Below, piece after piece: positions 14,720-22,702 of a stretch of 64,000 nt of DNA. The DNA comes from an uncultured Ectothiorhodospiraceae bacterium (GTDB lineage: Bacteria; Pseudomonadota; Gammaproteobacteria; Nevskiales; Oceanococcaceae): contig CAKZQS010000004.1 of NCBI GenBank assembly GCA_937141935.1, positions 1 to 64,000 on the forward strand. The letters run 5' to 3'. The position numbers and the translations under genes were made by a program. The notes beneath the pieces are model-generated. The model was not told where the DNA came from, did no database searches, and saw only the letters and a program-made list of their open reading frames with translations. Numbering within the stretch: position 1 is the stretch's first letter; the number at the start of each line of letters is the position of its first letter.

Positions 14720-15151
14720 ATGAGCCCATTGGCCTGGGTGTTGAGCCTGAAAATCGCGGCCACGGTGCTGGTCTGGTGCCTGCCGCTGCTGCTGTTCCCC
14801 AGCCTGTGGCTGGAGGCGCTGGGCCTGCCCGCGCAGCCAACCACGATGTTCCTGCGCATGCTGGGCTGGGCCTACCTGGCGCTGTGCGTGGGCTATGGCT
14901 TTGGCCTGCAGGCGGCGCTGCGCGGGCAGCGGCTGCTGGGGCCGATCTGGGTGGGCATTGTCAGCAATGGCGGCGCCTGCCTCTACCTGCTGTATTTCGG
15001 CCTGGCCGGTGCCTTCGCACCCTGGCCGCCCTTGCTGCAAATCGTCGCCTGGGGCTCGGCCGTGGCCACGGCGCTCATCACGCTGGGGCTGTGGCGCTAT
15101 GGTGTGCGGGGCGCGCTGCCGCTGGCCGGTGTCGCGGCCCCACACCCTTAG
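14720..15151 (+). CDS. Four-helix membrane protein, unknown function
   Basis: A 143-aa hydrophobic protein with four spans (about residues 6-30, 42-60, 72-92 and 100-120) and almost no soluble part. It opens MSPLAWVLSLKIAATVLVWC. Longer in-frame starts at 14606 and 14684 would add a polar Arg/Ser-rich leader; 14720 places the Met at the first span. No family recognised; a small DoxX-like or similar four-helix protein is possible but unproven. It lies 14 bases before the next membrane-protein gene. Confidence 0.65.
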   Translation: MSPLAWVLSLKIAATVLVWCLPLLLFPSLWLEALGLPAQPTTMFLRMLGWAYLALCVGYGFGLQAALRGQRLLGPIWVGIVSNGGACLYLLYFGLAGAFAPWPPLLQIVAWGSAVATALITLGLWRYGVRGALPLAGVAAPHP

Positions 15152-15165
15152 ATTGAGGACGCACG

Positions 15166-15510
15166 ATGCTGGCTTTCCGCCTGTTTTTGCTGACGGTGTT
15201 TCTGACCATTGCGGCCTACACGGTGTATGTCGTGGCCGACCATGGCATCAACCTGCTGCCGGTGTTTTTTGGCGACATCGCGCGCATGGCCTGGCCTGGG
15301 CAGTTCAACCTGGATTTCGCCTGCTTCTTGCTGCTGTCGGGCCTGTGGCTGTCCTGGCGGCACCAGTTCCGGCCGGGCGGGCTGGTGCTGGGGTTGTGCG
15401 GCGTGTTTGGCGGCGCCTTTTTCCTGAGCGCCTACCTGCTGGTGGTCAGCTACCAGACGCAGGGCGACATGCGCGTGCTGCTGCTGGGGCCCGAGCGCGC
15501 GGCCGCTTAA
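15166..15510 (+). CDS. Three-helix membrane protein, unknown function
   Basis: The 114-aa protein has three predicted spans: LFLLTVFLTIAAYTVYVVAD, a second beginning FNLDFACFLLLSGLWLSW, and LVLGLCGVFGGAFFLSAYLL. A charged loop (RHQFRPGG) separates the last two, and the tail reads GDMRVLLLGPERA. I do not recognise it with confidence. GATTGAGGAC before the ATG serves as ribosome-binding site. Probably in one transcript with the preceding gene. Confidence 0.65.
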   Translation: MLAFRLFLLTVFLTIAAYTVYVVADHGINLLPVFFGDIARMAWPGQFNLDFACFLLLSGLWLSWRHQFRPGGLVLGLCGVFGGAFFLSAYLLVVSYQTQGDMRVLLLGPERAAA

Positions 15511-15530
15511 GCCTGCAGCGGCGTGGCCAT

Positions 15531-15559
15531 TTGACCGGTCCACGGGGCCGGCGCATATT
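15531..15559 (+). promoter_or_regulatory. Probable sigma-70 promoter for the lipoprotein gene at 15599
   Basis: TTGACC (15531-15536), a 17-base spacer, then CATATT (15554-15559) fits the housekeeping consensus well in a region that is otherwise very GC-rich. The lipoprotein gene starts 40 bases further on. Confidence 0.55.
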
Positions 15560-15598
15560 CACGCAGGCCCCGGCGCAAGGGGCGCGGAGGACAGGAAC

Positions 15599-16126
15599 GT
15601 GAAGCGAAACACCGCTGCAACATGGGCTGCCGCGCTGCTGGCCGGCCCGCTGCTGGCCGCATGTGGCGGCCTTGACGAGGACATCATTTGCCAGCCCGTG
15701 GTGGGCAGCGGGGCGGTGATTTCCCGCGCGCCGGGCACCGAGGTCGAAGACGACGGCCGCGCCTACGACCAGAGCCTGTCCAGCTCCGCCGAGATGTTCA
15801 CGCTCAGCGGCGAGGGCAGCGCCACCTTTCGCGTCAGCAGCCGCCAGCCGGGCGGCCGGGTGGTGGGCGTGCTGCTGGGCATGCCGGCCGGGCAGGTCAC
15901 CACCGTCGATATCCGCGCCACCAGCGAGGGCGAGGTGGTGCGCTCCGGCCGGGCCGGCACGCAGTCGGATTCCAGCCAGGTCTGTGCCGGCACCTGCGTG
16001 CAAAGCAATGGCCTGACCTTTTTTGGATTGCGCGTGGACTCGGCCTTTGATGCGCTGGAGGCCACCATCGGGGTCACGGGCACCACGGCCAGCACCCGCG
16101 TGCACGAGCTCTGCGCCCGCAGTTAG
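15599..16126 (+). CDS. Lipoprotein of a local three-member family (copy 3)
   Basis: The 175-aa product (GTG start) has a signal ending GPLLAACGG (Cys22). The mature part has CQPVVGSGAV, DDGRAYDQSLSSS, a beta-rich middle, a C-x3-C pair (VCAGTCVQS), FDALEATIGVTG and the ending TRVHELCARS. The conserved order Cys, DGR, FD-x-[FIL]-E, R-V-H-E-[FL]-C is shared with the lipoproteins at 6358 and 11099. Function unknown. GCGGAGGAC lies eight bases before the start and a good promoter lies upstream. Confidence 0.8.
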   Translation: MKRNTAATWAAALLAGPLLAACGGLDEDIICQPVVGSGAVISRAPGTEVEDDGRAYDQSLSSSAEMFTLSGEGSATFRVSSRQPGGRVVGVLLGMPAGQVTTVDIRATSEGEVVRSGRAGTQSDSSQVCAGTCVQSNGLTFFGLRVDSAFDALEATIGVTGTTASTRVHELCARS

Positions 16127-16249
16127 GCCCCGGCGGCCCGGCCACCGCGGCATGGCGATGACCTTCGTCCCAGGCATGCGGCCGCAGGCCGGTGCGTGGT
16201 CGACGCTGGCTGCCTGGGCGCGCCGCGCCCGACCCACGCAGGAGTCGCA

Positions 16250-16471
16250 ATGAGTCAGGCCTACGCCACCAACACCAAGGTCGAATGGGACTGGGGCCAG
16301 GGCACGGCCCAGGCTTATGTCCGCGGGGTGTTCCGCGAGAAGGTCACGCGCAGATTGCAGGGCAGCGAAGTGACGCGCGAGGGCAGCGAGCAAAACCCGG
16401 CCTACCTGCTTGAGCAGGACGATGGCGACCAGGTGCTGAAGCTGCATTCGGAGCTGCGCCGGGCCGACTGA
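16250..16471 (+). CDS. DUF2945 (HVA1/Tudor-like) small protein
   Basis: The 73-aa protein matches DUF2945: TKVEWDWGQGTAQAYVRGVF, then EVTREGSEQNPAYLLEQDDG and VLKLHSELRRAD, where the family shows V-x-W-x-x-G...G-x-V, a polar loop with Pro-x-Tyr-x-V, and His-x-x-x-x-Leu at the end. The fold is a small SH3/Tudor-like barrel; function is unknown in bacteria. The ATG at 16250 follows CAGGAGTC; the upstream ATG at 16196 adds an unrelated leader. Confidence 0.8.
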   Translation: MSQAYATNTKVEWDWGQGTAQAYVRGVFREKVTRRLQGSEVTREGSEQNPAYLLEQDDGDQVLKLHSELRRAD

Positions 16472-16479
16472 GCCGCACT

Positions 16480-16574
16480 GGGCCAACTGGGCTACACCGG
16501 GTCAACTGGGCCGCACCGGGTCAACTGGGCTGCGCCGGGTCAACTGGGCCGCACCGGGCCAACGGGGCCGCGCC
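16480..16574 (+). repeat. 19-bp tandem repeat, five copies
   Basis: The unit GGGTCAACTGGGCCGCACC occurs five times head to tail (16480, 16499, 16518, 16537, 16556) with one to three changes per copy, and further GGGCC-rich DNA follows. It fills most of the gap between the DUF2945 gene and the hydrolase at 16658. Copy number is likely to vary between strains. Confidence 0.85.
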
Positions 16575-16657
16575 GGGCCGCGGGCCCGGGCGCCGCGGCT
16601 GGCCGCCGGCGCGGCCAGCGGCGATGATGGCGCCGGGTTTGCCGCCGCAATATCGCC

Positions 16658-17446
16658 ATGGCGCTGGAAGTTCTGAGTCGCGTTCCGTCCACCCCGCGCC
16701 GGCGCACGCCGCTGTTGTTCGTGCACGGCGCCTGGCATGGCGCCTGGTGCTGGGACGAGGGCTTTCTGCAGGCCCTGGCGGATCGCGGCTATGCCGCCCA
16801 TGCGCTGAGCCTGCGCGGGCATGGCGCCAGCCCGCTGCGCGGTTCGCTGCGGCGCGTGCGCCTGGCCGACTACGTGGCGGACGTGGCCGAGGTCGCGGCC
16901 GGCTTCGACACGCCGCCGGTGCTGATCGGCCACTCGATGGGCGGCGCGGTGGTGCAAAAGCTGCTGGAGACGCAGCCCGCCCCGGCGGCGGTGCTGCTGG
17001 CCGCGGTGCCGCCCAGCGGCGTGCTGCCCACGCTGCTGTCGGTGCACCGGCGCTTTCCGCGTGCGGCGCTGCGCATGCACGCCACGCTGTCGCTGTACCC
17101 GCTGGTGCAGGACCCGGAGCGCGTGCGGGCGCTGTTCTTTTCGCCGCAGCTGCCGGAGGCGGAGCTGGCCCGGCATGCGGCGCGCATGCAGGATGAATCC
17201 TATGCCGCCTTTCTGGACATGCTGGCGCTGAACCTGCCGCGGCCACGGCGGGTGCGCACGCCGCTGCTGGTGCTGGGCGGCGAGCGCGACACGATTTTTG
17301 GCCCCAAGCGCGTGGCTGCCACGGCGCGCGCCTACGGGACCCAGGCGCGGATGTTCGACATGGCCCACGACATGATGCTGGAGCCGGGCTGGCCGGCCCT
17401 GGCCACCCATATCGGCGACTGGCTCGACGAGCGCGCGCTGCCCTAG
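16658..17446 (+). CDS. Alpha/beta hydrolase
   Basis: The 262-aa protein has the hydrolase core: LLFVHGAWHGAWCWDEGFLQ (oxyanion HG), LSLRGHGASP, the nucleophile elbow IGHSMGGAVVQ (Ser about residue 91), the acid strand LLVLGGERDTIFGP and MAHDMMLEPGW with the catalytic histidine. The lid region (AALRMHATLSLYPLVQDPER) is helical. Typical reactions are ester or lipid hydrolysis in the cytoplasm; the substrate is not readable. Confidence 0.88.
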   Translation: MALEVLSRVPSTPRRRTPLLFVHGAWHGAWCWDEGFLQALADRGYAAHALSLRGHGASPLRGSLRRVRLADYVADVAEVAAGFDTPPVLIGHSMGGAVVQKLLETQPAPAAVLLAAVPPSGVLPTLLSVHRRFPRAALRMHATLSLYPLVQDPERVRALFFSPQLPEAELARHAARMQDESYAAFLDMLALNLPRPRRVRTPLLVLGGERDTIFGPKRVAATARAYGTQARMFDMAHDMMLEPGWPALATHIGDWLDERALP

Positions 17447-17542
17447 CCGCGGGCGCGGCCCGCCGCGATAACCCGCGAGGTCATTGCGCTGCCGGCGCAG
17501 GGCGCGATACTGCCTGCACGCCCGCCCTGCGCAAGGCCCGCC

Positions 17543-18706
17543 ATGTCCCGCCAAATCTCTCTCTTCGCCGATGCCCGGCCAGCCCGCCCGGTTCGGGCTT
17601 CCAGGTCATATGCCCCCCGCGCCGCCCGCTTGCTGCTGGGGCTGCTAATCGGCTTGGCCGCAGGCACGGCCCTCGCCGGGTCGGGCGGAACGGGGTTGGC
17701 CGGAGCCGCTCCGGTGCTGCAGGTCTATGCCGAAATGGAGCCCGGCCCCGGCAACATCACGCTGACGCCGCAGGGCGCCGTGATCACCAGCCTGCACCAG
17801 TTCTATGCGCCCGAGCAGCGCGTGGTGCGGGTGCACCCCGGCGGGCGCATCGAGCCCTACGCGCAGGCGGCCAAACTCGACAGCGTGCTGGGCCTGCAAA
17901 GCGATGCCCGCGGCGTGGTCTGGCTGCTGGATAACGCGATGCGGGGTCCGGGCGCGCGCCGCCTGGTGGGCTGGGACCACGACGCCGGCCGGGTGCTGGC
18001 CGACATCCCGCTGGGCGGCGCCAGCTCGGCGGGCGCCTTTCTGAACGACCTGGCCGTCGATGCCCAGGCCGGCTATGCCTACATCGCCGACCCGGCCGGC
18101 GGGGCGGATGCGGCGCTGATTGTCGTGGACCTGCGCCGCGGCACGGCGCGGCGGGTGCTGCAGGGCCACCACAGCGTGGTGCCCGAGGACATCGACCTCG
18201 TCATCGACGGCACGCCGGTGCGCATCCGCCAGCCCGACGGCAGCCTGCAGCGGCCGCGCGTGGGCGTGAACCCCATCGCGCTGGATGCCGCGCGCGAATG
18301 GCTGTATTTCGGCCCCATGCACGGCCGCAGCCTGTTTCGCATCCGCGCGGCCGACCTGCGCAACGCGGATCTGGCGCCGGCGGCGCTGGCCGGGCGGGTC
18401 GAGCGCTACAGCGACAAGCCCATTTGCGACGGCATCGCCATCGACCGCGCGGGCAACATCTACCTGGGCGACCTGGCGCGCAACGCCATCGGCGTGATCA
18501 GCCCGCAGCGCGAGTACCGCGTGTGGGTGCGCGACCCGCTGCTGTCCTGGGTCGATGCCTTTGCCTACGGGGCGGATGGCTATCTGTACCTGGTGGCCAA
18601 CCAGCTGCATCGCAGCGCCGCGCTCAATGGCGGCACCTCCGCGCTGCAGCCGCCGCTGCGCCTGCTGCGGCTGCGCCCGCTGGCGCCCGGCGTGGTGGGC
18701 CGCTGA
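17543..18706 (+). CDS. Secreted MRJP/yellow-family beta-propeller protein
   Basis: The 387-aa product has an N-terminal Arg-rich region and hydrophobic signal (LLLGLLIGLAAGTALAGSG), then a major-royal-jelly/yellow-type propeller: GNITLTPQGAVITSLHQFYA, SVLGLQSDARGVVWLLDNAM, FLNDLAVDAQAGYAYIADPA, GVNPIALDAAREWLYFGPMH, GRSLFRIRAADL, CDGIAIDRAGNIYLGDLARN and SWVDAFAYGADGYLYLVANQ. The repeated D-x-x-G/A-x-x-Y-hydrophobic pattern marks the blades. Insect members include dopachrome-conversion enzymes; bacterial members are uncharacterised. It should act in the periplasm. Its stop overlaps the ATG of the membrane-protein gene at 18706. Confidence 0.85.
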   Translation: MSRQISLFADARPARPVRASRSYAPRAARLLLGLLIGLAAGTALAGSGGTGLAGAAPVLQVYAEMEPGPGNITLTPQGAVITSLHQFYAPEQRVVRVHPGGRIEPYAQAAKLDSVLGLQSDARGVVWLLDNAMRGPGARRLVGWDHDAGRVLADIPLGGASSAGAFLNDLAVDAQAGYAYIADPAGGADAALIVVDLRRGTARRVLQGHHSVVPEDIDLVIDGTPVRIRQPDGSLQRPRVGVNPIALDAAREWLYFGPMHGRSLFRIRAADLRNADLAPAALAGRVERYSDKPICDGIAIDRAGNIYLGDLARNAIGVISPQREYRVWVRDPLLSWVDAFAYGADGYLYLVANQLHRSAALNGGTSALQPPLRLLRLRPLAPGVVGR

Positions 18707-19089
18707 TGGGCGCGCTGGAATGGCTGCGCGCGCTGGCGCTGGGCCTGGCGGCGCTCATCCACCTGCTGCCGCTGTCCGGCGTGCTCGGCGGCGAGCGGCT
18801 GCAGGCGCTGTACGGGCTGCGCGTCGACGAGCCCAACCTGGCCCTGCTGCTGCAGCACCGCGCCGTGCTCTTCGGGTTGCTGGGGCTGGCGCTGCTGATC
18901 GCCGCATTGCGCCCAACCTGGCAGGCGCCGGCCATCGCCGCGGGGCTGGTCAGCACGCTGTCCTTTCTGCTGCTGGCCTGGAGCCTGGGCGGGCTGAACC
19001 CGGCGCTGCAGCGCGTGGTGACTGCGGATATCGTGGCCATCGCCGCGCTGCTGCTGGCCGCGGGCACGCTGCTGTTCCGACCCGCCTGA
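18706..19089 (+). CDS. Four-helix membrane protein coupled to the MRJP gene
   Basis: The 127-aa protein is hydrophobic with four spans, starting MGALEWLRALALGLAALIHL. It carries the loop GVLGGERLQALYGLRVDEPN and LLLQHRAVLFGLLGLALLIA, a pattern seen in small membrane proteins that databases often mislabel as phosphopantetheine adenylyltransferase. I treat it as of unknown function. Its ATG overlaps the TGA of the MRJP gene, so the two are translated together. Confidence 0.7.
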   Translation: MGALEWLRALALGLAALIHLLPLSGVLGGERLQALYGLRVDEPNLALLLQHRAVLFGLLGLALLIAALRPTWQAPAIAAGLVSTLSFLLLAWSLGGLNPALQRVVTADIVAIAALLLAAGTLLFRPA

Positions 19090-19102
19090 GGGCTGCCCAC
19101 CG

Positions 19103-19897
19103 ATGTATGCCATTCCCAGTGTGCTGATCGCACTGGCGCTGTTTGTGTCCCTGCTGCTGGCCATCGAGGCCGGCTACCGGCTGGGCGAGCGCCACCGCCG
19201 CGACGACGCGACCAAGGCCCACGTCAACACCATTTCCGGCGCCCTGCTGGGCGTGCTGGCCCTGTTGCTGGGCTTTACCTTCTCGCTGGCGCTGCAGCGC
19301 CACGACGCCCGCAGCGCCGCCGTGGTGGACGAGGCCAATGCCATCGGCACGGCGCAGCTGCGCGCCCAGTTGCTGCCGGCGCCCTGGGCCGCGCAGGCGC
19401 AAGCGGCGCTGGCCGATTACGTGGCGCTGCGCATCGCCGCCGGGGCCGTGGGCCTGCAGCGCGAGGCCGAGCGCGCCGAGCGCGGGCGCGAGGCGCTGGC
19501 GCTGCAGCAGCGGCTCTGGGCCCAGGCCGTCGCCGCCGCGCAGGCCGATGCCTCGCCGGTGCGCAGCGGGCTGTACCTGCAGGCGCTGAACGACTTGATT
19601 GATGCGCAGGGCGCGCGCGAGGCGGCGCTGGCCCGGCATGTGCCCGAGCTGGTGCTGTGGCTGCTGTACGGCACCTTCGTGCTGGCCGGCAGCAGCGTGG
19701 GCTTTGCCGCCGGGCTGGGCGGGCACCGCGCGGCCTTTGTTTCCTATGTGCTGGTGGGGCTGATCGTGCTGCTGGTCTTCGTCATCGTCGACCTGGATCG
19801 CCCCCGGCGCGGGCTGATTGCCGTGGACCAGTCGCCGCTGCAGGCCTTGCAGCCTAGCGTGCCAGCCGCGGCTGGCGGCGCAGCCGGCGCGCCTTAG
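19103..19897 (+). CDS. DUF4239 (bestrophin-like) membrane protein
   Basis: The 264-aa protein has a first span (VLIALALFVSLLLAIEAGYR), a second in ISGALLGVLALLLGFTFSLA directly followed by LQRHDARSAAVVDEANAIGT, a long helical cytoplasmic or periplasmic part rich in Ala/Glu, and two C-terminal spans (LVLWLLYGTFVLAGSSVGFA; FVSYVLVGLIVLLVFVIVDL) ending in DLDRPRRGLI. This matches DUF4239, related to bestrophin channels. Ion specificity is unknown. Confidence 0.8.
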   Translation: MYAIPSVLIALALFVSLLLAIEAGYRLGERHRRDDATKAHVNTISGALLGVLALLLGFTFSLALQRHDARSAAVVDEANAIGTAQLRAQLLPAPWAAQAQAALADYVALRIAAGAVGLQREAERAERGREALALQQRLWAQAVAAAQADASPVRSGLYLQALNDLIDAQGAREAALARHVPELVLWLLYGTFVLAGSSVGFAAGLGGHRAAFVSYVLVGLIVLLVFVIVDLDRPRRGLIAVDQSPLQALQPSVPAAAGGAAGAP

Positions 19898-20004
19898 CGC
19901 CGCGAGCGGGCCCACGGGCGTTTCTGGGCCGGCCCTGGGCTGACTCCGCGCACACTTTGGGCCCACTTCGGGCCGACTCCGAGCCCACTTGGGGCCGATC
20001 TTGG

Positions 20005-20030
20005 CTCCGCCCCGCCCCGCCCCGCCCCGC
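20005..20030 (+). repeat. CCCCG pentanucleotide tract
   Basis: CCGCCCCGCCCCGCCCCGCC stands in the gap before the gene at 20122, a run of five-base units prone to slippage. The rest of the gap (19898-20121) is GC-rich with repeated GGGCC/CACTT words and no gene that I can support. Confidence 0.6.
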
Positions 20031-20121
20031 TGGCGTGGGCGCGGCTGTCCAAGGTCACACCTGCTGGCGGGCGGCCAGGGCCGCGGCCTAGCGTGGGCGG
20101 GTATTTGTCTCGGGCGATGGG

Positions 20122-20871
20122 ATGCTGCTGGCGCAGGGCGCGGTTGTCGCGCTGTTCGTTGCGGTGCACCTGGGCGCGGGCCGGCTGCGCTTTCTGGACG
20201 GCATCCCGCGCAGCCGCTGGTTGTCGCTGTGCGGCGGCATGGCCGTGGCCTATGTCTTCCTGCACCTGCTGCCGGAGCTGTCGGCGGCGCAGCACAGCCT
20301 GGCGCAAACGCCGGGGCTGGCCTGGCTGCAGCACCACGCCTACCTGGTCGCCCTGCTCGGGCTGGCCGCCTTTTACGGCCTGGAGCGCTGGGCCAAGGCA
20401 CAGCAAGCCGGCGACGGGGCGGCGCCAACGCGCCCGGCGGAGGGCGAGGCCGGTCCCAGCGCGCTGCCGCCCGCCGCCTACCGCCTGCACATCGGCGCCT
20501 TCGCGCTGTACAACGCGCTGGTGGGCTACCTGCTGGTGCACCGCGAGGAGGCCGGCGCCGCCAGCCTGGGCACCTACGCGCTGGCCATGGCGCTGCATTT
20601 TGTCGTGAACGACTACGGCCTGCGCCAGCACCACCGCAGCGACTACGCGCGCCACGGCCGCTGGCTGCTGTCGGCCGCCGTGCTGGCCGGCTGGCTGCTG
20701 GGGCTGGCCCTGGCGCTGCCCGAGGCCATCGTGCACGCGCTCTTTGCGCTGCTCGCCGGCGGCGTCATTCTCAACGTGCTCAAGGAGGAGCTGCCCGAAG
20801 AGCGGCGCAGCCGCTTTGGGCCCTTTGCCGGCGGCGCCGCGGCCTATGCCGCGCTGCTGTTGGCGCTCTAA
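20122..20871 (+). CDS. ZIP-like membrane protein
   Basis: The 249-aa protein has about seven hydrophobic spans. WLSLCGGMAVAYVFLHLLPE (residues 33-52) resembles the TM2 segment of ZIP transporters, and ALHFVVNDYGLRQHHRSDYA has the His/Asp/Asn-rich metal-site style of ZIP TM4-TM5. The last span begins LFALLAGGVILNVLKEELPE, again ZIP-like. True ZIP metal ligands are only partly conserved, so transport of divalent metals is inference. It lies 20 bases before the flavodoxin-like gene. Confidence 0.65.
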   Translation: MLLAQGAVVALFVAVHLGAGRLRFLDGIPRSRWLSLCGGMAVAYVFLHLLPELSAAQHSLAQTPGLAWLQHHAYLVALLGLAAFYGLERWAKAQQAGDGAAPTRPAEGEAGPSALPPAAYRLHIGAFALYNALVGYLLVHREEAGAASLGTYALAMALHFVVNDYGLRQHHRSDYARHGRWLLSAAVLAGWLLGLALALPEAIVHALFALLAGGVILNVLKEELPEERRSRFGPFAGGAAAYAALLLAL

Positions 20872-20891
20872 CCCCTGCAGCGGAGGCCGCC

Positions 20892-21638
20892 ATGAGCCTG
20901 AACGAGACCCAGGAGCGGCAGTGCCGCGAACATGATTACGATTTTTCCGGCCTCAAGGCCCTGTTCCTGAACTGCACGCTCAAGCCCTCGGGCACGCCCT
21001 CGCATACCGAGGCGCTGATGCAGGTTGCGGCCGAGATCATGCGCCGCAACCAGGTCGCGGTGGAGCTGCTGCGCCCGGTCGATCACACGCTGCCGCCCGG
21101 CGTGTACCCGGACATGACCGAGCACGGCTTCGCGCGCGACGACTGGCCGGCGCTGTCGGCCAAGGTCATGGCCGCCGACATCCTGGTCATCGGCACGCCG
21201 ATCTGGCTGGGCGAGGAAAGCTCGGTCTGCCGGCGGCTGATCGAGCGGCTGTATGCCGAATCCGGCAAGACCAACGACGCCGATCAGTCGATCTACTACG
21301 GCCGCGTCGGCGGCGCGGTGGTCACCGGCAATGAGGACGGCATCAAGCACTGCAGCATGACGATCTTCTACGCGCTGGCGCACCTGGGCTACACCATCCC
21401 CCCGCAGGCCGATGCCGGCTGGATCGGCGAGGCGGGCCCGGGGCCGTCCTATGCCGACGAGGACTCCAACGGCCCGCATAACGATTTCACGCAGCGCAAT
21501 ATCACCTACATGAGCTGGAATTTGATGCACATGGCGCGGCTGCTGCGCGCGGCCGGCGGCATTCCCGCGCACGGCAACCAGCGCCAGGCCTGGGACGATG
21601 GCTGCCGCTTTGACCACCCCAACCCGGACTACCGCTAG
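20892..21638 (+). CDS. Flavodoxin-like NAD(P)H-dependent FMN reductase-family protein
   Basis: The 248-aa protein has the flavodoxin-fold opening ALFLNCTLKPSGTPSHTEAL (phosphate loop for FMN), MAADILVIGTPIWLGEESSV (isoalloxazine loop), and GRVGGAVVTGNEDGIKHCSM before YALAHLGYTIPPQADAGWIG. This is the pattern of the NADPH-dependent FMN reductase group. It probably reduces a quinone or flavin substrate in the cytoplasm; the exact one is unknown. CAGCGGAGG precedes the ATG. Confidence 0.85.
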   Translation: MSLNETQERQCREHDYDFSGLKALFLNCTLKPSGTPSHTEALMQVAAEIMRRNQVAVELLRPVDHTLPPGVYPDMTEHGFARDDWPALSAKVMAADILVIGTPIWLGEESSVCRRLIERLYAESGKTNDADQSIYYGRVGGAVVTGNEDGIKHCSMTIFYALAHLGYTIPPQADAGWIGEAGPGPSYADEDSNGPHNDFTQRNITYMSWNLMHMARLLRAAGGIPAHGNQRQAWDDGCRFDHPNPDYR

Positions 21639-21707
21639 CCGGCACTGGCCGCCGGGCCGGCACAGGCGCTAGGCTGCGCGCGTGCCTGCCGCCACCCGGA
21701 ACCGCCC

Positions 21708-22694
21708 GTGCCCGCGCTGATGCTTGCGCTGCTGCTATGTGTAGGCCTGCTGGGCTGCGTGGGCACCCCGCCGCAGCCCGAGCCGGTGCCCTGGCTGCTG
21801 ATCGACGGCAGCCTGACCTATCGCGAATCGGTGCAGCTGCCCGAGCAGGCGCGGCTGGAGGTCAGCATGCGCGCCGACCTGGCCCAGGCCCCGCCGCTGC
21901 TGCGCCTGGAGCAGCCGCTGGCCGGCAGCCAGGTGCCCTTGCCCTTCACGCTGCGCCTGGATCGGCGCCGCCTGCTGGCCGGGCAGGCCTATATCGTCGA
22001 GGCGCGCATCCACGTGCCGCACGGGCCGCAGTGGGTGGTGCCGCCGCAGCGCGTCCTGCCGGTGGCCGGCGAGGGCCTGATCGACCTGGGCCGGCTCGCG
22101 GCCGTGCGCCTGGTGCCGCCGGCGCCGCCGGAGGTCTACCAATGCGGCGAGCACACGCTGGCGCTGGTGGACCAGGGCGCGCTGCTGGAGGCACACCTGC
22201 CGCAGGGCGACTTTTTGCTGTTGCCGGAGCCGGCGGCCGATGGCGCGGGCTACCGGGCCAGCGATGACGACTCGACCGTGCTCACCCGGCTCGGCGATGC
22301 GGCGCAGGTGCGGGTGGCCGACGTGCCGCTGCCGCCCTGCCGGCGGGTGCAGCCGGCGGTGTTCTTCCGCGCCCGTGGCCACGCGCCGGAATGGCTGCTC
22401 GAAATCCGCCAGGGCGAGCTGACGCTGCTGGCGGGGCAGGGCTTGGCCAGCCGCTCCTGGTTCCTGGATGCGGTGGGCGGCGATGCGCAGCGGCGGGTCT
22501 ACAGCGCCGGCCTGGACGGCGACCCGGTGCGCGTTGTGGTGCGCCGCGCGGCCTGCGAGGACCCGCACAACGGCCGGCCCTGGCCCTATGCGGTGGAGGT
22601 GGAGTACCGCGCGCAACGGCTGGCCGGCTGCGGCGGCCCGGCCACCTTCCCCGAGCCACGCCCCGCGGCGCTGCGCCTTGGCGGCGCACCATGA
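21708..22694 (+). CDS. Three-module lipoprotein (YbaY/YscW-, MliC- and COG3650-like parts)
   Basis: The 328-aa product (GTG start) has a lipobox at CVGLLGCVG (Cys17). Module 1, about residues 27-125, resembles the YbaY/YscW lipoprotein domain (SLTYRESVQLPEQARLEVSM, then PLPFTLRLDRRRL and YIVEARIHV). Module 2, about 140-205, resembles an MliC-type lysozyme-inhibitor barrel (YQCGEHTLALV ... DVPLPPC). Module 3 starts FFRARGHAPEWLLEIRQGEL and ends PYAVEVEYRAQRLAGCGG, the COG3650 pattern. Such proteins sit at the outer membrane; MliC domains block host or predator lysozyme. The assignment of module 2 is the least sure. Confidence 0.75.
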   Translation: MPALMLALLLCVGLLGCVGTPPQPEPVPWLLIDGSLTYRESVQLPEQARLEVSMRADLAQAPPLLRLEQPLAGSQVPLPFTLRLDRRRLLAGQAYIVEARIHVPHGPQWVVPPQRVLPVAGEGLIDLGRLAAVRLVPPAPPEVYQCGEHTLALVDQGALLEAHLPQGDFLLLPEPAADGAGYRASDDDSTVLTRLGDAAQVRVADVPLPPCRRVQPAVFFRARGHAPEWLLEIRQGELTLLAGQGLASRSWFLDAVGGDAQRRVYSAGLDGDPVRVVVRRAACEDPHNGRPWPYAVEVEYRAQRLAGCGGPATFPEPRPAALRLGGAP

Positions 22695-22702
22695 TGGTGC
22701 GC
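22684..22702. repeat. Perfect inverted repeat at the stop codon of the lipoprotein gene
   Basis: GCGCACCAT-G-ATGGTGCGC is a perfect 9-bp dyad around one base; the TGA stop of the lipoprotein gene lies at its centre. It could be an operator or a transcript-end hairpin, but with only one loop base a protein site is more likely. Confidence 0.5.

Noticed and set aside
16480-16574. Possible CRISPR-like array
   Set aside because: Units of 19 bases are contiguous with no spacers, so this is a tandem repeat.
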